The translations under genes and the position numbers were made by a program. A DNA stretch of 64,000 nucleotides. It comes from Paraplanobispora siamensis. Its GTDB lineage: Bacteria; Actinomycetota; Actinomycetes; Streptosporangiales; Streptosporangiaceae. The first letter of the stretch is position 1. Every line of letters starts with the position of its first letter. The notes beneath the pieces were generated by a model, which made no database searches, was not told the origin of the DNA, and was given only the letters and a program-made list of their open reading frames with translations. Shown here piece after piece: positions 27,859-38,720 of this stretch. The stretch is taken from contig NZ_BOOJ01000045.1 in NCBI RefSeq assembly GCF_016863175.1, forward strand, positions 1-64,000. The letters run 5' to 3'.

Positions 27859-29934
27859 GTGGCGAGATCTGTGGGTGGTCCGGCGAGTTTCCGGCCGAGT
27901 CCGGGGTCGATCCCCGAGTCCCCCGGCGTCTACCGGTTCAGGGATCCAGAAGGCCGAGTGATCTACGTCGGCAAGGCCAAGAGCCTGCGCCAGCGGCTCA
28001 ACTCCTACTTCGCCGACTTCGCGGGGCTCCACCCGCGCACCCAGACCATGCTCACGACCGCCGCCGGCGTCGACTGGACGGTCGTCGGCACCGAGGTCGA
28101 GGCGCTCCAGCTCGAATACTCCTGGATCAAGGAGTACGACCCGCGGTTCAACGTCAAATACCGCGACGACAAGTCCTATCCCTACCTCGCGGTCACGATG
28201 GGGGAGGAGTTCCCCCGGGTCCAGGTGCTGCGCGGGGCCAAGCGCAAGGGCACCCGCTACTTCGGTCCCTACTCCCACGCCTGGGCGATCAGGGAGACGG
28301 TCGACCTGCTGCTGCGGGTCTTCCCGATCAGGAGCTGCTCGTCGGGGGTGTTCCGCCGGGCCGCGCAGATCGGCCGCCCGTGCCTGCTGGGCTACATCGA
28401 CAAGTGCTCGGCGCCGTGCGTCTCCCGCGTCACCGAGGCCGAGCACCGCGCGCTCGCCGAGGACTTCTGCGACTTCATGGCGGGCAACACCGGCCGGTTC
28501 ATCAAGCGCCTGGAGGGCGAGATGCGCCAGGCCGCCGCCGAGCAGGAGTACGAACGGGCGGCCCGGCTGCGCGACGACATCGAGGCGCTGCGCCGGGCGC
28601 TGGAGAAGCAGGCCGTGGTGCTGGCCGACAGCACCGACTGCGACGTGGTCGCACTGGCGGAGGACGCCCTGGAGGCGGCCGTCCAGGTGTTCTACGTCCG
28701 CGGCGGGCGGATCAGGGGCCAGCAGGGATGGGTGGTCGACAAGGTCGAGGAGACCTCGCCCGGTGAGCTGGTCGAGCGGTTCCTGCTGCAGATGTACGGC
28801 GAGGCGGCCCCCGAGACCCTCCCCAAGGAGGTGCTGGTGCCCGCCCTGCCGCCCGACGCGGAGGCCGTCACCGAGCTGCTGGGCGAGCGGCGCGGGAGCC
28901 GGGTGGAGATCCGCGTACCGCAGCGGGGCGACAAGCGCTCGCTGATGGAGACCGTCGAGCGCAACGCCAAGGAGTCCCTGGCCCAGCACAAGATCAAGCG
29001 TTCCAGCGACCTGACCGCGCGCAGCAAGGCGCTGCAGGAGCTCGCCGACGCGCTCGACCTCGACCAGGTGCCGCTGCGCATCGAGTGCTACGACGTCTCC
29101 CACCTGCAGGGCACCAACGTGGTGGCCTCGATGGTGGTGTTCGAGGACGGCCTGGCGCGCAAGAGCGAATACCGCAGGTTCTCCGTCCGCTCCACCGAGG
29201 GCGACGTCGCCTCGATCCACGAGGTGATCTCCCGGCGGTTCAAGCGCTACCTGGAGGAGCGCTCGGCCACCGGCGAGCTCGACGTCGAGCCGGGCACGGA
29301 GGCCGGGGACGAGGCGGCCGGGACACCGCTCGGCGGCGAGGCCGGGCCTGGCGCGCATGACGGCGCCGGGCCGGGTGCGGGCGCCGGGCCGGAGACGGAC
29401 GGTGAGCTGGAGACGGACGGTGAGCCGGAGGCGGGTGAGGGCGCCGCGCCGGGCATCGATCCCGAGACGGGCCGGCCGCGCAAGTTCGCCTACCCGCCCC
29501 ACCTGGTCGTGGTCGACGGCGGCCCGGCGCAGGCGGCCGCGGCCCGGCGGGCCCTGGACGAGCTCGGCGTCGACGACGTCGCGGTCTGCGGCCTGGCCAA
29601 GCGACTGGAGGAGGTGTGGCTGCCCGGTGAGGAGCTGCCGGTCATCCTGCCCCGGTCGAGCGAGGCTCTTTACCTTCTGCAACGCGTCAGGGACGAGGCG
29701 CACCGCTTCGCCATCACATACCATCGTTCCAAACGCTCCAAGAGCGTGCGGGAGAGTGCCCTGGACGATGTCCCCGGCCTCGGTCCGGCCCGGAGGCAGG
29801 CTCTGATCAAGCATTTCGGATCGGTGAAACGGCTGCGTGAGGCGACCGCCGCCGAGATATGCCAGGTTCCCGGGATCGGCCCCGCCACGGCCGAGACGAT
29901 CGTGTCGGCCCTGAAGGGGGAGAACCCGCCGTGA
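27859..29934 (+). CDS. uvrC: Excinuclease ABC subunit C
   Basis: 691 residues; makes both incisions in nucleotide excision repair. The GIY-YIG domain opens with [21 protein letters not shown]; a UVR motif ([19 protein letters not shown]) binds UvrB; the RNase H-like domain shows [20 protein letters not shown] and [10 protein letters not shown]; tandem HhH motifs ([30 protein letters not shown]) end the chain. A Gly/Glu/Ala insertion at about 472-540 interrupts the RNase H domain before VVVDGGP. It overlaps a possible upstream GTG of rapZ. Confidence 0.96.
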   Translation: MARSVGGPASFRPSPGSIPESPGVYRFRDPEGRVIYVGKAKSLRQRLNSYFADFAGLHPRTQTMLTTAAGVDWTVVGTEVEALQLEYSWIKEYDPRFNVKYRDDKSYPYLAVTMGEEFPRVQVLRGAKRKGTRYFGPYSHAWAIRETVDLLLRVFPIRSCSSGVFRRAAQIGRPCLLGYIDKCSAPCVSRVTEAEHRALAEDFCDFMAGNTGRFIKRLEGEMRQAAAEQEYERAARLRDDIEALRRALEKQAVVLADSTDCDVVALAEDALEAAVQVFYVRGGRIRGQQGWVVDKVEETSPGELVERFLLQMYGEAAPETLPKEVLVPALPPDAEAVTELLGERRGSRVEIRVPQRGDKRSLMETVERNAKESLAQHKIKRSSDLTARSKALQELADALDLDQVPLRIECYDVSHLQGTNVVASMVVFEDGLARKSEYRRFSVRSTEGDVASIHEVISRRFKRYLEERSATGELDVEPGTEAGDEAAGTPLGGEAGPGAHDGAGPGAGAGPETDGELETDGEPEAGEGAAPGIDPETGRPRKFAYPPHLVVVDGGPAQAAAARRALDELGVDDVAVCGLAKRLEEVWLPGEELPVILPRSSEALYLLQRVRDEAHRFAITYHRSKRSKSVRESALDDVPGLGPARRQALIKHFGSVKRLREATAAEICQVPGIGPATAETIVSALKGENPP

Positions 29935-29983
29935 GCGAGCGGAGCGAGCGAGCCATGGACACAGGCAGTGGCGCGAGCGTGGT

Positions 29984-30066
29984 CGACGAAGGAGACCCCG
30001 TGAGTGAGCGGGCCCATCAACGCAGCGACGTCGCGGACGCAGCCGACGAAGGAGACCCCGTGAGTG
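29984..30066 (+). repeat. Duplicated translation-initiation region of rapZ
   Basis: A 23-nt block containing GAAGGAGA and a GTG start occurs identically at 29984-30006 and 30044-30066. The copies are 60 nt apart, so both GTG codons (30000, 30060) are in the rapZ frame. A third in-frame GTG (29931) overlaps the uvrC stop. Confidence 0.85.
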
Positions 30067-30932
30067 GGAGAGAGCCCGCGTTCGTCATCGTCACCGGCAT
30101 GTCCGGGGCGGGGCGGAGCACGGCGGCCAAGGCCCTGGAGGACCTGGGCTGGTTCGTCATCGACAACCTGCCGCCCGGGCTGCTGTTCGCCATGGCCGAG
30201 GAGGCCGGGCGGGTCAAGCTGGCCGCCGACAAGGTCGCCGCGGTGGTCGACGTGCGCAGCCTGGCCTTCACCACCGACCTCAACGCCGCCATCGAGGAGC
30301 TCGACGGCCGGGGCGTCGCGGTGCGGGTGGTGTTCCTGGAGGCCAGCGACGAGGAGCTGGTCCGCAGGTTCGAGAACGTCCGCCGGCCCCACCCGCTGCA
30401 GGGCGACGGCCGCCTGGTCGACGGCATCGCCCGCGAGCGCGGCATCCTGCGCGAGGTGCGCGCCAACGCCGACCTGGTCATCGACACCTCCAACCTCAAC
30501 GTCCACGAGCTCCGGGGCAAGATCGTCGCCTTCTTCGGCGGGGAGGACCGTCCCGGGCTGCGGGTCAACGTGCTCTCCTTCGGGTTCAAGTACGGCCTGC
30601 CCGTCGACGCCGACCTGGTCGTCGACTGCCGCTTCCTGCCCAACCCCCACTGGGTGCCGGAGCTGCGCCCCATGAACGGCCTCGACACCCCAGTGCGCGA
30701 GTACGTCCTCAGCCAGCCCGGCGCCAAGGAGCTCCTCGACGCCTACGAGGAGGTGATCGGCATCATCTCCGCCGGATACGTCCGCGAGGGCAAGAGCTAC
30801 GCCACCATCGCGGTGGGCTGCACCGGGGGCAAGCACCGCAGCGTGGCCATGGCCGAGCAGATCGCCGGGCGCCTGCGCGACCGGGGCGGCATGGACGTCC
30901 AGGTGAGCCACCGGGATGTGGGCCGGGAGTGA
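30060..30932 (+). CDS. rapZ: RapZ (YvcJ) P-loop nucleotide-binding protein
   Basis: 290 residues from GTG 30060. Walker A GMSGAGRST is near residue 14; VVDVRS, VFLEASDEELVRRFENVRRPHPLQ and the C-terminal GCTGGKHRSVAMAE are family landmarks. RapZ is an RNase adapter in E. coli; in actinobacteria the role is less clear but the rapZ-yvcK-whiA order is conserved. Starts at 30000 and 29931 would add 20 or 43 low-complexity residues; the shortest form matches family N-termini and has a full ribosome site. GTGA overlap with yvcK. Confidence 0.93.
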   Translation: MSGREPAFVIVTGMSGAGRSTAAKALEDLGWFVIDNLPPGLLFAMAEEAGRVKLAADKVAAVVDVRSLAFTTDLNAAIEELDGRGVAVRVVFLEASDEELVRRFENVRRPHPLQGDGRLVDGIARERGILREVRANADLVIDTSNLNVHELRGKIVAFFGGEDRPGLRVNVLSFGFKYGLPVDADLVVDCRFLPNPHWVPELRPMNGLDTPVREYVLSQPGAKELLDAYEEVIGIISAGYVREGKSYATIAVGCTGGKHRSVAMAEQIAGRLRDRGGMDVQVSHRDVGRE

Positions 30933-31915
30933 GCGGACCGGAGATCGGGAGAACGACCGGGGACGGCGGTCCGGGACAGCCGGGTGAGGGGCCGAGGGTC
31001 GTCGCGCTGGGCGGGGGGCACGGGCTGTACGCCTCGCTGTCGGCGTTGCGCAGGGTCACCTCCGAGCTGACGGCGGTGGTCACCGTGGCCGACGACGGGG
31101 GATCGAGCGGGCGGCTGCGCCGCGAGCTCGGCGTGGTGCCCCCGGGCGACCTGCGGATGGCCCTGGCCGCCCTGTGCGGCGACGACGAGTGGGGACGGAC
31201 CTGGAGCGAGGTCGTCCAGCACCGCTTCCGCAGCGAGGGCGAGCTGCACGGTCACGCGGTGGGCAACCTGCTCATCGTGGCGCTGTGGGAGAAGCTCGGC
31301 GACACCGTCGCCGGGCTCGACTGGCTGGGCAGGCTGCTGGGCGCGCACGGCAGGGTGCTGCCGATGTCGTCGGTCCCGCTCGACATCGCCGCCGAGGTCG
31401 AGCTGGACGGGGAGGTGAGCACCGTGCACGGCCAGGTGGCCTGCGCGCTGACCCCCGGCCGGGTCCGGGCCATCTCCCTGCTTCCCGAGGACCCGCCCGC
31501 CTGCCCCGAGGCGGTCCAGGCGGTGCTGGACGCCGACTGGGTGATCCTCGGGCCCGGGTCGTGGTTCACCAGCGTCCTGCCCCACCTGAAGGTGCCCCGG
31601 CTGGCCGAGGCCCTGCACGCCACCCGCGCCCGCCGCCTGGTCGCGCTGAACCTGGCGCCCCAGCCGGGGGAGACCGACGACTTCTCCCCGCAGCAGCACC
31701 TGGAGGTGCTGCGCGGGCACGCGCCGTCCCTGCCGATCGACGTGGTGCTGGCCGACACCGGCGTGGTCGACGACCGCGAGGAGCTGCACAAGGCCGTCGC
31801 GGAGCTGGGCGGGGAGCTCGTGCTGGCCGACGTCGCGGCCTCGGACGGCTCGCCGCGGCACGACACACGACGTCTTGCCTCCGTCCTGGACGAGATTTTC
31901 CACAAGAAGCGTTGA
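30929..31915 (+). CDS. yvcK: YvcK/CofD-like gluconeogenesis factor
   Basis: 328 residues. The nucleotide-binding start VVALGGGHGLYASLSALRRV and VTVADDGGSSGRLRREL, plus HAVGNLLIVAL and ILGPGSWFTSVLPHL, define the YvcK family, which binds UDP-sugars and affects carbon metabolism and cell shape. GTG 30929 overlaps the rapZ stop. The central position between rapZ and whiA is the standard Gram-positive arrangement. Confidence 0.93.
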   Translation: MSGPEIGRTTGDGGPGQPGEGPRVVALGGGHGLYASLSALRRVTSELTAVVTVADDGGSSGRLRRELGVVPPGDLRMALAALCGDDEWGRTWSEVVQHRFRSEGELHGHAVGNLLIVALWEKLGDTVAGLDWLGRLLGAHGRVLPMSSVPLDIAAEVELDGEVSTVHGQVACALTPGRVRAISLLPEDPPACPEAVQAVLDADWVILGPGSWFTSVLPHLKVPRLAEALHATRARRLVALNLAPQPGETDDFSPQQHLEVLRGHAPSLPIDVVLADTGVVDDREELHKAVAELGGELVLADVAASDGSPRHDTRRLASVLDEIFHKKR

Positions 31916-32008
31916 TCCTGGCCGGTGCGGCTCCGGAGTGCGAGAAACTTCTGGGAACCTGGTCCAAGCCGGGTCGCAGGAAGTTCACAAGGGGGAGGAC
32001 GAACGCGC

Positions 32009-32989
32009 ATGGCGATGACAGGCGTGGTGAAGGACGAGCTGAGCAGGCTGCCGGTCCTCAAGCCTTGCTGCCGCAAGGCGGAGGTGTCGACGCTTCTCCG
32101 GTTCGCCAGTGGCCTGCACCTGGTGGGCGGGCGGATCGTGATCGAGGCGGAGCTCGACACCAACGTCACGGCACGGAGGCTGATCAAGGACATCGGAGAG
32201 GTCTTCGGGCACAAGGCGGAGGTCCTCGTGCTGGCCCCCGCCGGGCTGCGCAAGGGCTCCCGTTACGTCGTGCGGGTCTACCGCGACGGTGAGGCCCTGG
32301 CGCGCCAGACCGGCCTGATCGACAACCACGGCCGCCCGGTCCGCGGCCTGCCGCGCCAGGTGGTCGCCGGGGCGACCTGCGACGCCGAGGCGGCCTGGCG
32401 CGGAGCCTTCCTGGCGCACGGCTCCCTGACCGAGCCCGGCCGCTCGATGTCGCTGGAGATCACCTGCCCGGGCCCGGAGGCGGCGCTCGCGCTGGTCGGC
32501 TCCGCGAGGCGGCTGAAGATCCACGCCAAGGCCCGCGAGGTGCGCGGCATCGACCGCGTCGTGGTGCGCGACGGCGACGCGATCAGCGCGCTGCTGACCC
32601 GGCTGGGCGCCCACGACAGCGTGCTGGCCTGGGAGGAGCGCCGCATGCGCCGCGAGGTGCGCGCCACGGCCAACCGCCTGGCCAACTTCGACGACGCCAA
32701 CCTCCGCCGCTCGGCCCGCGCCGCGGTCGCCGCCGGCGCCCGGGTCCAGCGCGCCCTGGAGATCCTCGGCGACGACGCCCCCGATCACCTCGTGATCGCC
32801 GGTCGGCTCCGGGTGGAGCACAAGCAGGCCTCCCTGGAGGAGCTCGGCCAGCTCGCCGACCCGCCGCTGACCAAGGACGCCATCGCCGGCCGCATCCGCC
32901 GCCTGCTGGCCATGGCCGACAAGCGCGCCCAGGACATGGGTGTCCCCAACACCGAGGCCAACCTGACGGTGGACATGCTCACGTCGTAG
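32009..32989 (+). CDS. whiA: Sporulation transcription factor WhiA
   Basis: 326 residues: an N-terminal pair of LAGLIDADG-like domains ([19 protein letters not shown] start, [18 protein letters not shown] region) and a C-terminal helix-turn-helix ([21 protein letters not shown]). WhiA acts with WhiB to commit aerial hyphae to septation. ATG 32009 follows GGGGGAGG at the proper distance. Its promoter may lie in the 90-bp gap after yvcK, since whiA is autoregulated in streptomycetes. Confidence 0.95.
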   Translation: MAMTGVVKDELSRLPVLKPCCRKAEVSTLLRFASGLHLVGGRIVIEAELDTNVTARRLIKDIGEVFGHKAEVLVLAPAGLRKGSRYVVRVYRDGEALARQTGLIDNHGRPVRGLPRQVVAGATCDAEAAWRGAFLAHGSLTEPGRSMSLEITCPGPEAALALVGSARRLKIHAKAREVRGIDRVVVRDGDAISALLTRLGAHDSVLAWEERRMRREVRATANRLANFDDANLRRSARAAVAAGARVQRALEILGDDAPDHLVIAGRLRVEHKQASLEELGQLADPPLTKDAIAGRIRRLLAMADKRAQDMGVPNTEANLTVDMLTS

Positions 32990-33074
32990 GCGAGGCCGTA
33001 CGGGCTCCACGGGTGCCCGCGGACGCCGCACTGGCAGAGTGCCCAGGGGCGCGTCAAAGCGCATCAGAGCGCAT

Positions 33075-33122
33075 ACACGGCGAGAGCCGGGACCTCAATG
33101 AGGATCCCGGCTCTCGCCGTGT
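33075..33122. terminator. Strong bidirectional terminator after whiA
   Basis: An 18-bp perfect outer stem (33075-33092 with 33105-33122), one bulged A and a further 4-bp CCTC/GAGG stem with an AAT loop lie between convergent whiA and the membrane-protein gene. Confidence 0.8.
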
Positions 33123-33141
33123 GGGGACTGCCTGGAGCGGC

Positions 33142-33645
33142 CTACGCCTGGTTGTGGGGCCTGAAGTTGTCAACCGGCTGCGCGCCCTCCTGCTGCGGGT
33201 GGGAGGGCGCGGCGAGGGCCTCGCGGGCGGCCTTGACGCGCTTGTTCACGAAGAAGAAGCCGGCGACACCGGCGATCACCCAGAACAGCAGGGTCTTGGG
33301 TTCCCCCTTGACGGCGTCGGGGAAGACCTCGGCAACGAGGCTCACGGCGTCGCCGTAGGACAGCGTGCCACCGCTGGCCTTCACCGCCAGGCCGACACCG
33401 CCGAGGAAGGTGCCCAGGGCGGCGCCGGCGATGGAGAACAGGGCGGCCAGGACCGGCAGCACCGGGCTGGTCGGCTTGACGGCCATCATGCCCAGGCCGA
33501 CGAGGACGCCGACGCCGACGGCGGCGTAGCCGATCTCGAGCTCGGTGACGGTGATGATCGCGCCGTAGGCGGCGGCGCCTAGGACGGCGGCGAGGAGCCC
33601 GACGACGATGCCGGGCACCAGGCCGCTACGTGGTTGGGGGGTCAT
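33142..33645 (-). CDS. Conserved membrane protein, unknown function
   Basis: 167 residues with four hydrophobic spans (GIVVGLLAAVLGAAAYGAII, YAAVGVGVLVGLGMMAV, VLPVLAALFSIAGAALGTFL, and LLFWVIAGVAGFFFVN) and a basic, Pro/Gln-rich C-terminal tail. No catalytic motif recognised. ATG 33645 is chosen; a GTG at 33657 adds four residues, and neither has ideal spacing from AGAAGG. It is divergent from gap across a 230-bp region. Confidence 0.75.
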   Translation of the reverse strand: MTPQPRSGLVPGIVVGLLAAVLGAAAYGAIITVTELEIGYAAVGVGVLVGLGMMAVKPTSPVLPVLAALFSIAGAALGTFLGGVGLAVKASGGTLSYGDAVSLVAEVFPDAVKGEPKTLLFWVIAGVAGFFFVNKRVKAAREALAAPSHPQQEGAQPVDNFRPHNQA

Positions 33646-33780
33646 GTTTGTCTTCACGCCTTCTGTGCGGTTGAGGTGCTTACTGTGACGAGTGCGGGAC
33701 TTTACTGGAAAAGTCCGGCGGAAGCCCCAAATTTTCGGGAAATGCAGGGCCGGGCAAAGGGGGGACCGCCAATGGTCTAA

Positions 33781-34880
<1,100 letters not shown>

Positions 34881-34881
<1 letters not shown>

Positions 34882-36068
34882 TGAAGGACCTGTCCCAGCT
34901 CGACGTGAAGGGTCGGCGCGTTCTCGTCCGCGCCGACCTCAACGTCCCCCTGGACGGGGACGTCATCACCGACGACGGGCGCATCCGCGCCTCGCTGCCG
35001 ACCATCAGGGACCTGGCCGGGCGCGGCGCGAAGGTGATCGTCTGCGCCCACCTGGGCCGCCCCAAGGGCGCGCCCGATCCCAAGTACTCCCTGGCCCCGG
35101 TGGCGCGCCGGCTCGGCGAGCTCCTGGAGACCGAGGTGGCCTTCGCCTCCGACACGGTCGGCGAGTCGGCCCGGGCCGTCGTGGAGGGTCTGGCCGAGGG
35201 CCAGGTGGCCCTGCTGGAGAACCTGCGCTTCGAGGCCGGAGAGACCTCCAAGGACGACGCCGAGCGCGGCGAGTTCGCCGGGAGGCTGGCCGGTCTGGCC
35301 GAGCTCTACGTCAGCGACGGCTTCGGCGCGGTGCACCGCAAGCACGCCAGCGTCTACGACGTGCCGAAGCTCCTGCCGCACGCGGCGGGCGGTCTGATCG
35401 TCGCCGAGGTCGAGGTGCTCAGGCGCCTGACCGAGGAGCCGGCCAGGCCGTACGCCGTGGTGCTGGGCGGGGCCAAGGTCTCCGACAAGCTCGGCGTCAT
35501 CGCCAACCTGCTCACCAAGGTCGACCGGTTGATCATCGGCGGCGGCATGGCCTACACCTTCCTCAAGGCCCAGGGCTTCGAGGTCGGCCAGTCGCTGCTG
35601 CAGGAGGACCAGCTCGACAAGGTGCGCGGCTTCCTGCGTGAGGCCGGCGAGCGCGGCGTGGACCTGGTCCTGCCGGTCGACATCCTGGCGGCCGTCGAGT
35701 TCGCCGAGGACGCCGAGTACGAGGTGGTCGACGCCACCGCGATCCCGGCCGACCGGCAGGGGCTCGACATCGGCCCGCGCACCCGCGAGCTGTTCGCGGG
35801 CAAGCTGGCCGACGCCGAGACCGTGTTCTGGAACGGCCCGATGGGCGTCTTCGAGTTCGACGCGTTCTCCGGGGGAACCCGCGCGGTGGCCGAGGCGTTG
35901 GTCCGGTCGGAGGCGTTCACCGTCGTCGGCGGCGGTGACTCGGCCGCGGCCGTGCGCCGGCTCGGCCTGCCCGAGGACGGGTTCTCGCACATCTCCACCG
36001 GCGGCGGGGCCAGCCTCGAATACCTCGAGGGCAAGACCCTGCCGGGACTCGCCGCTCTGGAGGACTAG
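34881..36068 (+). CDS. pgk: Phosphoglycerate kinase
   Basis: 395 residues, standard length. Substrate-binding [10 protein letters not shown] and AHLGRPKG lie in the N-domain, the hinge and ATP-site segments [25 protein letters not shown] and NGPMGVFE follow, then GGGDSAAAV and [13 protein letters not shown]. Makes ATP and 3-phosphoglycerate. The start overlaps gap, ensuring coupled translation. Confidence 0.97.
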
Positions 36069-36108
36069 CAAGTGAACCGACGCAGCAGCGAGGAGCGATG
36101 AGCGACAG

Positions 36109-36894
36109 ATGAGTGCCGGGCGCAAACCTCTCATCGCCGGCAACTGGAAGATGAACCTCAACCATCTCGAGGCCATCGCCACCGTCCAGAAGCTGGCGTT
36201 CGCGCTGAACGACAAGGACTTCGACAAGGTCGAGGTGGCCGTGCTGCCGCCGTACACCGACCTGCGCAGCGTGCAGACGCTGGTGCACGGTGACCGGCTG
36301 CGGATCGCGTACGGCGCGCAGGACCTGTCGGCGTTCGACGGCGGGGCCTACACCGGGGAGATCTCCGGTGCGATGCTCGCCAAGCTCGGCTGCACCTTCG
36401 TCGCAGTCGGGCACTCCGAGCGGCGGCAGTACCACCGTGAGGACGACGAACTCGTCAACGCCAAGGTGCGGGCCGCCTACCGGCACTCGCTCACGCCGAT
36501 CCTGTGCGTCGGCGAGGGGCTGGAGGTCCGCAGGGCCGGCGGCCACGTGGCCCACAGCCTCGCGCAGCTCGACGGGGCGCTGAAGGGCGTCCCGGCCGAG
36601 CAGGCCGCCTCGGTCGTGGTGGCCTACGAGCCCGTCTGGGCGATCGGCACCGGGGAGGTCGCCACCCCGGCCGACGCCCAGGAGGTCTGCGGGGCCCTGC
36701 GCGGCCGGCTCGCCGAGCTGTACGACGCGGAGCTGGCCGCGGGCGTCCGTATCCTCTACGGTGGCTCGGTCAAATCTGACAACGTCGCCGGCATCATGGC
36801 CCAGTCCGATGTCGACGGAGCCCTGGTCGGCGGCGCCAGCCTCGACCCGGGGGAGTTCGTCAAGCTCTGCCGGTTCGATGAGATGTCGGGCTGA
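36109..36894 (+). CDS. tpiA: Triosephosphate isomerase
   Basis: 261 residues. GNWKMN holds the substrate lysine; VGHSERR supplies the catalytic histidine; [11 protein letters not shown] carries the catalytic glutamate and loop 6; [10 protein letters not shown] and GALVGGASL bind phosphate. ATG 36109 lies 40 bp after pgk. A short ATG-TGA frame at 36098 sits between GAGGAG and the start and may simply be chance. Confidence 0.97.
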   Translation: MSAGRKPLIAGNWKMNLNHLEAIATVQKLAFALNDKDFDKVEVAVLPPYTDLRSVQTLVHGDRLRIAYGAQDLSAFDGGAYTGEISGAMLAKLGCTFVAVGHSERRQYHREDDELVNAKVRAAYRHSLTPILCVGEGLEVRRAGGHVAHSLAQLDGALKGVPAEQAASVVVAYEPVWAIGTGEVATPADAQEVCGALRGRLAELYDAELAAGVRILYGGSVKSDNVAGIMAQSDVDGALVGGASLDPGEFVKLCRFDEMSG

Positions 36895-36906
36895 CTGAGC
36901 CGTTCG

Positions 36907-36938
36907 GAGGGTACGACTTGACAGCAGGTCGTACCCTC
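36907..36938 (+). terminator. tpiA terminator
   Basis: A perfect 11-bp inverted repeat (36907-36917 with 36928-36938, 10-nt loop) is followed by TT. The loop contains TTGACA, so overlap with a secG promoter cannot be excluded. Confidence 0.6.
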
Positions 36939-37030
36939 TTAGAGCAAGTTTGAATCGTCACGCCTCAGGGCGTACCTACAAAGGAGTCGCATCCGGACGC
37001 GGGTGCGAGCAATAAGGAAACAGGTCAACG

Positions 37031-37261
37031 GTGACAATCGGAATCTCCATCGCCCTCATCCTGTCGAGCATGCTGATGATCCTGCTCGTCCTGCTCCACA
37101 AGGGCAAGGGCGGCGGACTGTCGGATCTGTTCGGTGGCGGTTTCTCGTCGTCGTTCGGAGGCTCTTCCGTGGTGGAGCGCAACCTCGACCGGCTCACCAT
37201 CATCACCGGGGTGGTCTGGTTCGTGTGCATCATCGCGCTGGGCCTGCTCCTGAAGCCCTGA
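37031..37261 (+). CDS. secG: Preprotein translocase subunit SecG
   Basis: 76 residues with two membrane spans (ISIALILSSMLMILLVLLH, and LTIITGVVWFVCIIALGLL) joined by a Gly/Ser loop containing the family GKGGGLSDLFGG motif. Partner of SecYE in protein export. GTG 37031 follows an AAGGAAACAGG stretch. The tpiA-secG order is common in Gram-positive genomes. Confidence 0.95.
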   Translation: MTIGISIALILSSMLMILLVLLHKGKGGGLSDLFGGGFSSSFGGSSVVERNLDRLTIITGVVWFVCIIALGLLLKP

Positions 37262-37341
37262 TTCGGCTTGCCGTAAAGCGTGACAGTGGTACAGCCCCCC
37301 GTTTTCCCGAGTGGCGGGGCCATCGAGCGAGGAGTTCATCC

Positions 37342-37689
37342 GTGGGTAGTGGCAACGCGATCCGTGGCAGTCGTGTCGGTGCCGGCCCGATGGGGGAGGC
37401 GGAGCGCGGAGAGGCGGCGCCCCGTGTGAGGGTTCCCTTCTGGTGCGCCAACATGCACGAGACGCGCCCCAGCTTCGCCAGCGACGCGGCCGTCCCCGAG
37501 TTCTGGGACTGCCCGCGCTGCGGGCTCCCGGCGGGTCAGGACGAGGCCAACCCTCCCGCGCCTCCGCGTAACGAGCCTTACAAGACGCACCTGGCCTACG
37601 TGAAGGAGCGTCGCAGCGACAAGGACGGCGCGCAGATCCTCGCCGAGGCTCTGGAGCGCCTGCGTTCTTCCTCGCGCCCGATCTACTAG
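37342..37689 (+). CDS. rbpA: RNA polymerase-binding protein RbpA
   Basis: 115 residues. FWCANMHETRPSFA and FWDCPRCGLPAGQD form the RbpA core domain with its Cys/His zinc-type ligands; the C-terminal KTHLAYVKERRS helix is the sigma-interaction domain. RbpA stabilises the HrdB holoenzyme and promoter complexes in actinobacteria. GTG 37342 follows GCGAGGAG. Confidence 0.95.
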   Translation: MGSGNAIRGSRVGAGPMGEAERGEAAPRVRVPFWCANMHETRPSFASDAAVPEFWDCPRCGLPAGQDEANPPAPPRNEPYKTHLAYVKERRSDKDGAQILAEALERLRSSSRPIY

Positions 37690-37731
37690 TCACCGGCGGT
37701 TTCATTCACCGGCAGGACACGGCGCGAGCGG

Positions 37732-37758
37732 GCCCCCGTGGTGAACCACCACGGGGGC
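37732..37758. terminator. Bidirectional terminator after rbpA
   Basis: A perfect 12-bp inverted repeat (37732-37743 with 37747-37758, loop AAC) lies between convergent rbpA and the iclR-type gene; two CGTCGTTCTT units follow. Confidence 0.75.
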
Positions 37759-37796
37759 TCCGTCGTTCTTCGTCGTTCTTCGCGCGGCCCGCCGGT

Positions 37797-38720
37797 TCAG
37801 CGCTGCGATCCCAGCTTCCGGGAGATGCGCAGGGCGGTGCCGGCCACCAGCGGCCCCAGCTCCCGCACCCGGGCGGCGGTGATCCGCGAGGTCAGGCCCG
37901 AGACCGAGACGGCGGCGGTCACGCTGTCGTCGTGGCGGAAGATGCCCGCGGCCACGCACCGGACCTCGGGCTCGTTCTCGCGGTCGTCGACGGCGTAGCC
38001 GCGCTGGCGGATCCGGGTCAGCTCGGCGCGCAGCCGCACCGGATCGGTGATCGTGTACCGGGTGAGGGCGGGCATCCCGGCGGCCACGGTCTCCTCCACG
38101 ACCTCCTCCGGCTGCCAGGCGAGGATCGCCTTGCCGACGGCGGTGCAGTACAGCGGCGCCCGGCTGCCGATCCGCGAGGCCATGCGCACCGTGGTCTCGT
38201 TCTCGACCTTGTCGATGTAGACGACGTACGGCGCGTCGTAGACGACCAGGTGGACGGTCTCGCGGACCTCGCGCATCAGCTCGCGCGTCTCCTCCGCGGC
38301 CACCGTGCGCAGGTCGAGGGTGGACAGGTAGGCCTGGCCGAGCCGGAGCGTGCCGTGCCCGAGCCGGTAGGCGCCGCTCCTGCGGTCGCGTTCCAGCAGC
38401 CGGGCCTCCACCAGCGGGACGGTCAGCCGCAGCACGGTGCTCTTGGACAGGCCCAGCGCCTCGGCCAGCCGGGACAGCGAGAGCCCCTGTCCGGCGCCCG
38501 CGTGGTCGCGGACGTGTTCCAGTACGGCCAGCGCCCGGCGGAGCGAGGCCGACTGGTTGCGCTCCTGGCCGGGAGGCCGGGCCCGGTCACGTCCCGGGCC
38601 GTTCATCGCGGCGCCGGGGCCCTGCCCGGAGTGCCCGGAGAAGGAGGCGTCCGGGGCGTTCATCGCGGCGCCGGGGCCCTGCCCGGAGTGCCCGGAGACG
38701 GAGGCGTCCGGGGCGTTCAT
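37797..38720 (-). CDS. IclR family transcriptional regulator
   Basis: 307 residues. The winged helix (ALAVLEHVRDH, LSRLAEALGLSKSTVLRLTVPL) is followed by the IclR effector domain (YIDKVENETTVRMASRIG, PLYCTAVGKAILAW, GYAVDDRENEPEVRCVAAGI). The N-terminus has two 19-residue repeats, so three in-frame ATG starts exist (38720, 38663, 38606). ATG 38720 overlaps the D-aminoacylase stop (ATGA) and is preferred; the repeat is dispensable by homology. Probably regulates its own operon in response to an amino-acid derivative. Confidence 0.88.
   Translation of the reverse strand: MNAPDASVSGHSGQGPGAAMNAPDASFSGHSGQGPGAAMNGPGRDRARPPGQERNQSASLRRALAVLEHVRDHAGAGQGLSLSRLAEALGLSKSTVLRLTVPLVEARLLERDRRSGAYRLGHGTLRLGQAYLSTLDLRTVAAEETRELMREVRETVHLVVYDAPYVVYIDKVENETTVRMASRIGSRAPLYCTAVGKAILAWQPEEVVEETVAAGMPALTRYTITDPVRLRAELTRIRQRGYAVDDRENEPEVRCVAAGIFRHDDSVTAAVSVSGLTSRITAARVRELGPLVAGTALRISRKLGSQR
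38601..38714. repeat. 57-bp tandem repeat in the iclR N-terminus
   Basis: Units 38601-38657 and 38658-38714, plus a 12-bp partial third unit, encode 19-residue repeats that each begin with an in-frame ATG. Confidence 0.85.

Noticed and set aside
36918-36946. TTGACA followed 17 bp later by TTAGAG as a secG promoter
   Set aside because: The TTGACA is the loop of the tpiA terminator hairpin and the -10 is poor, so it is recorded only as an alternative.
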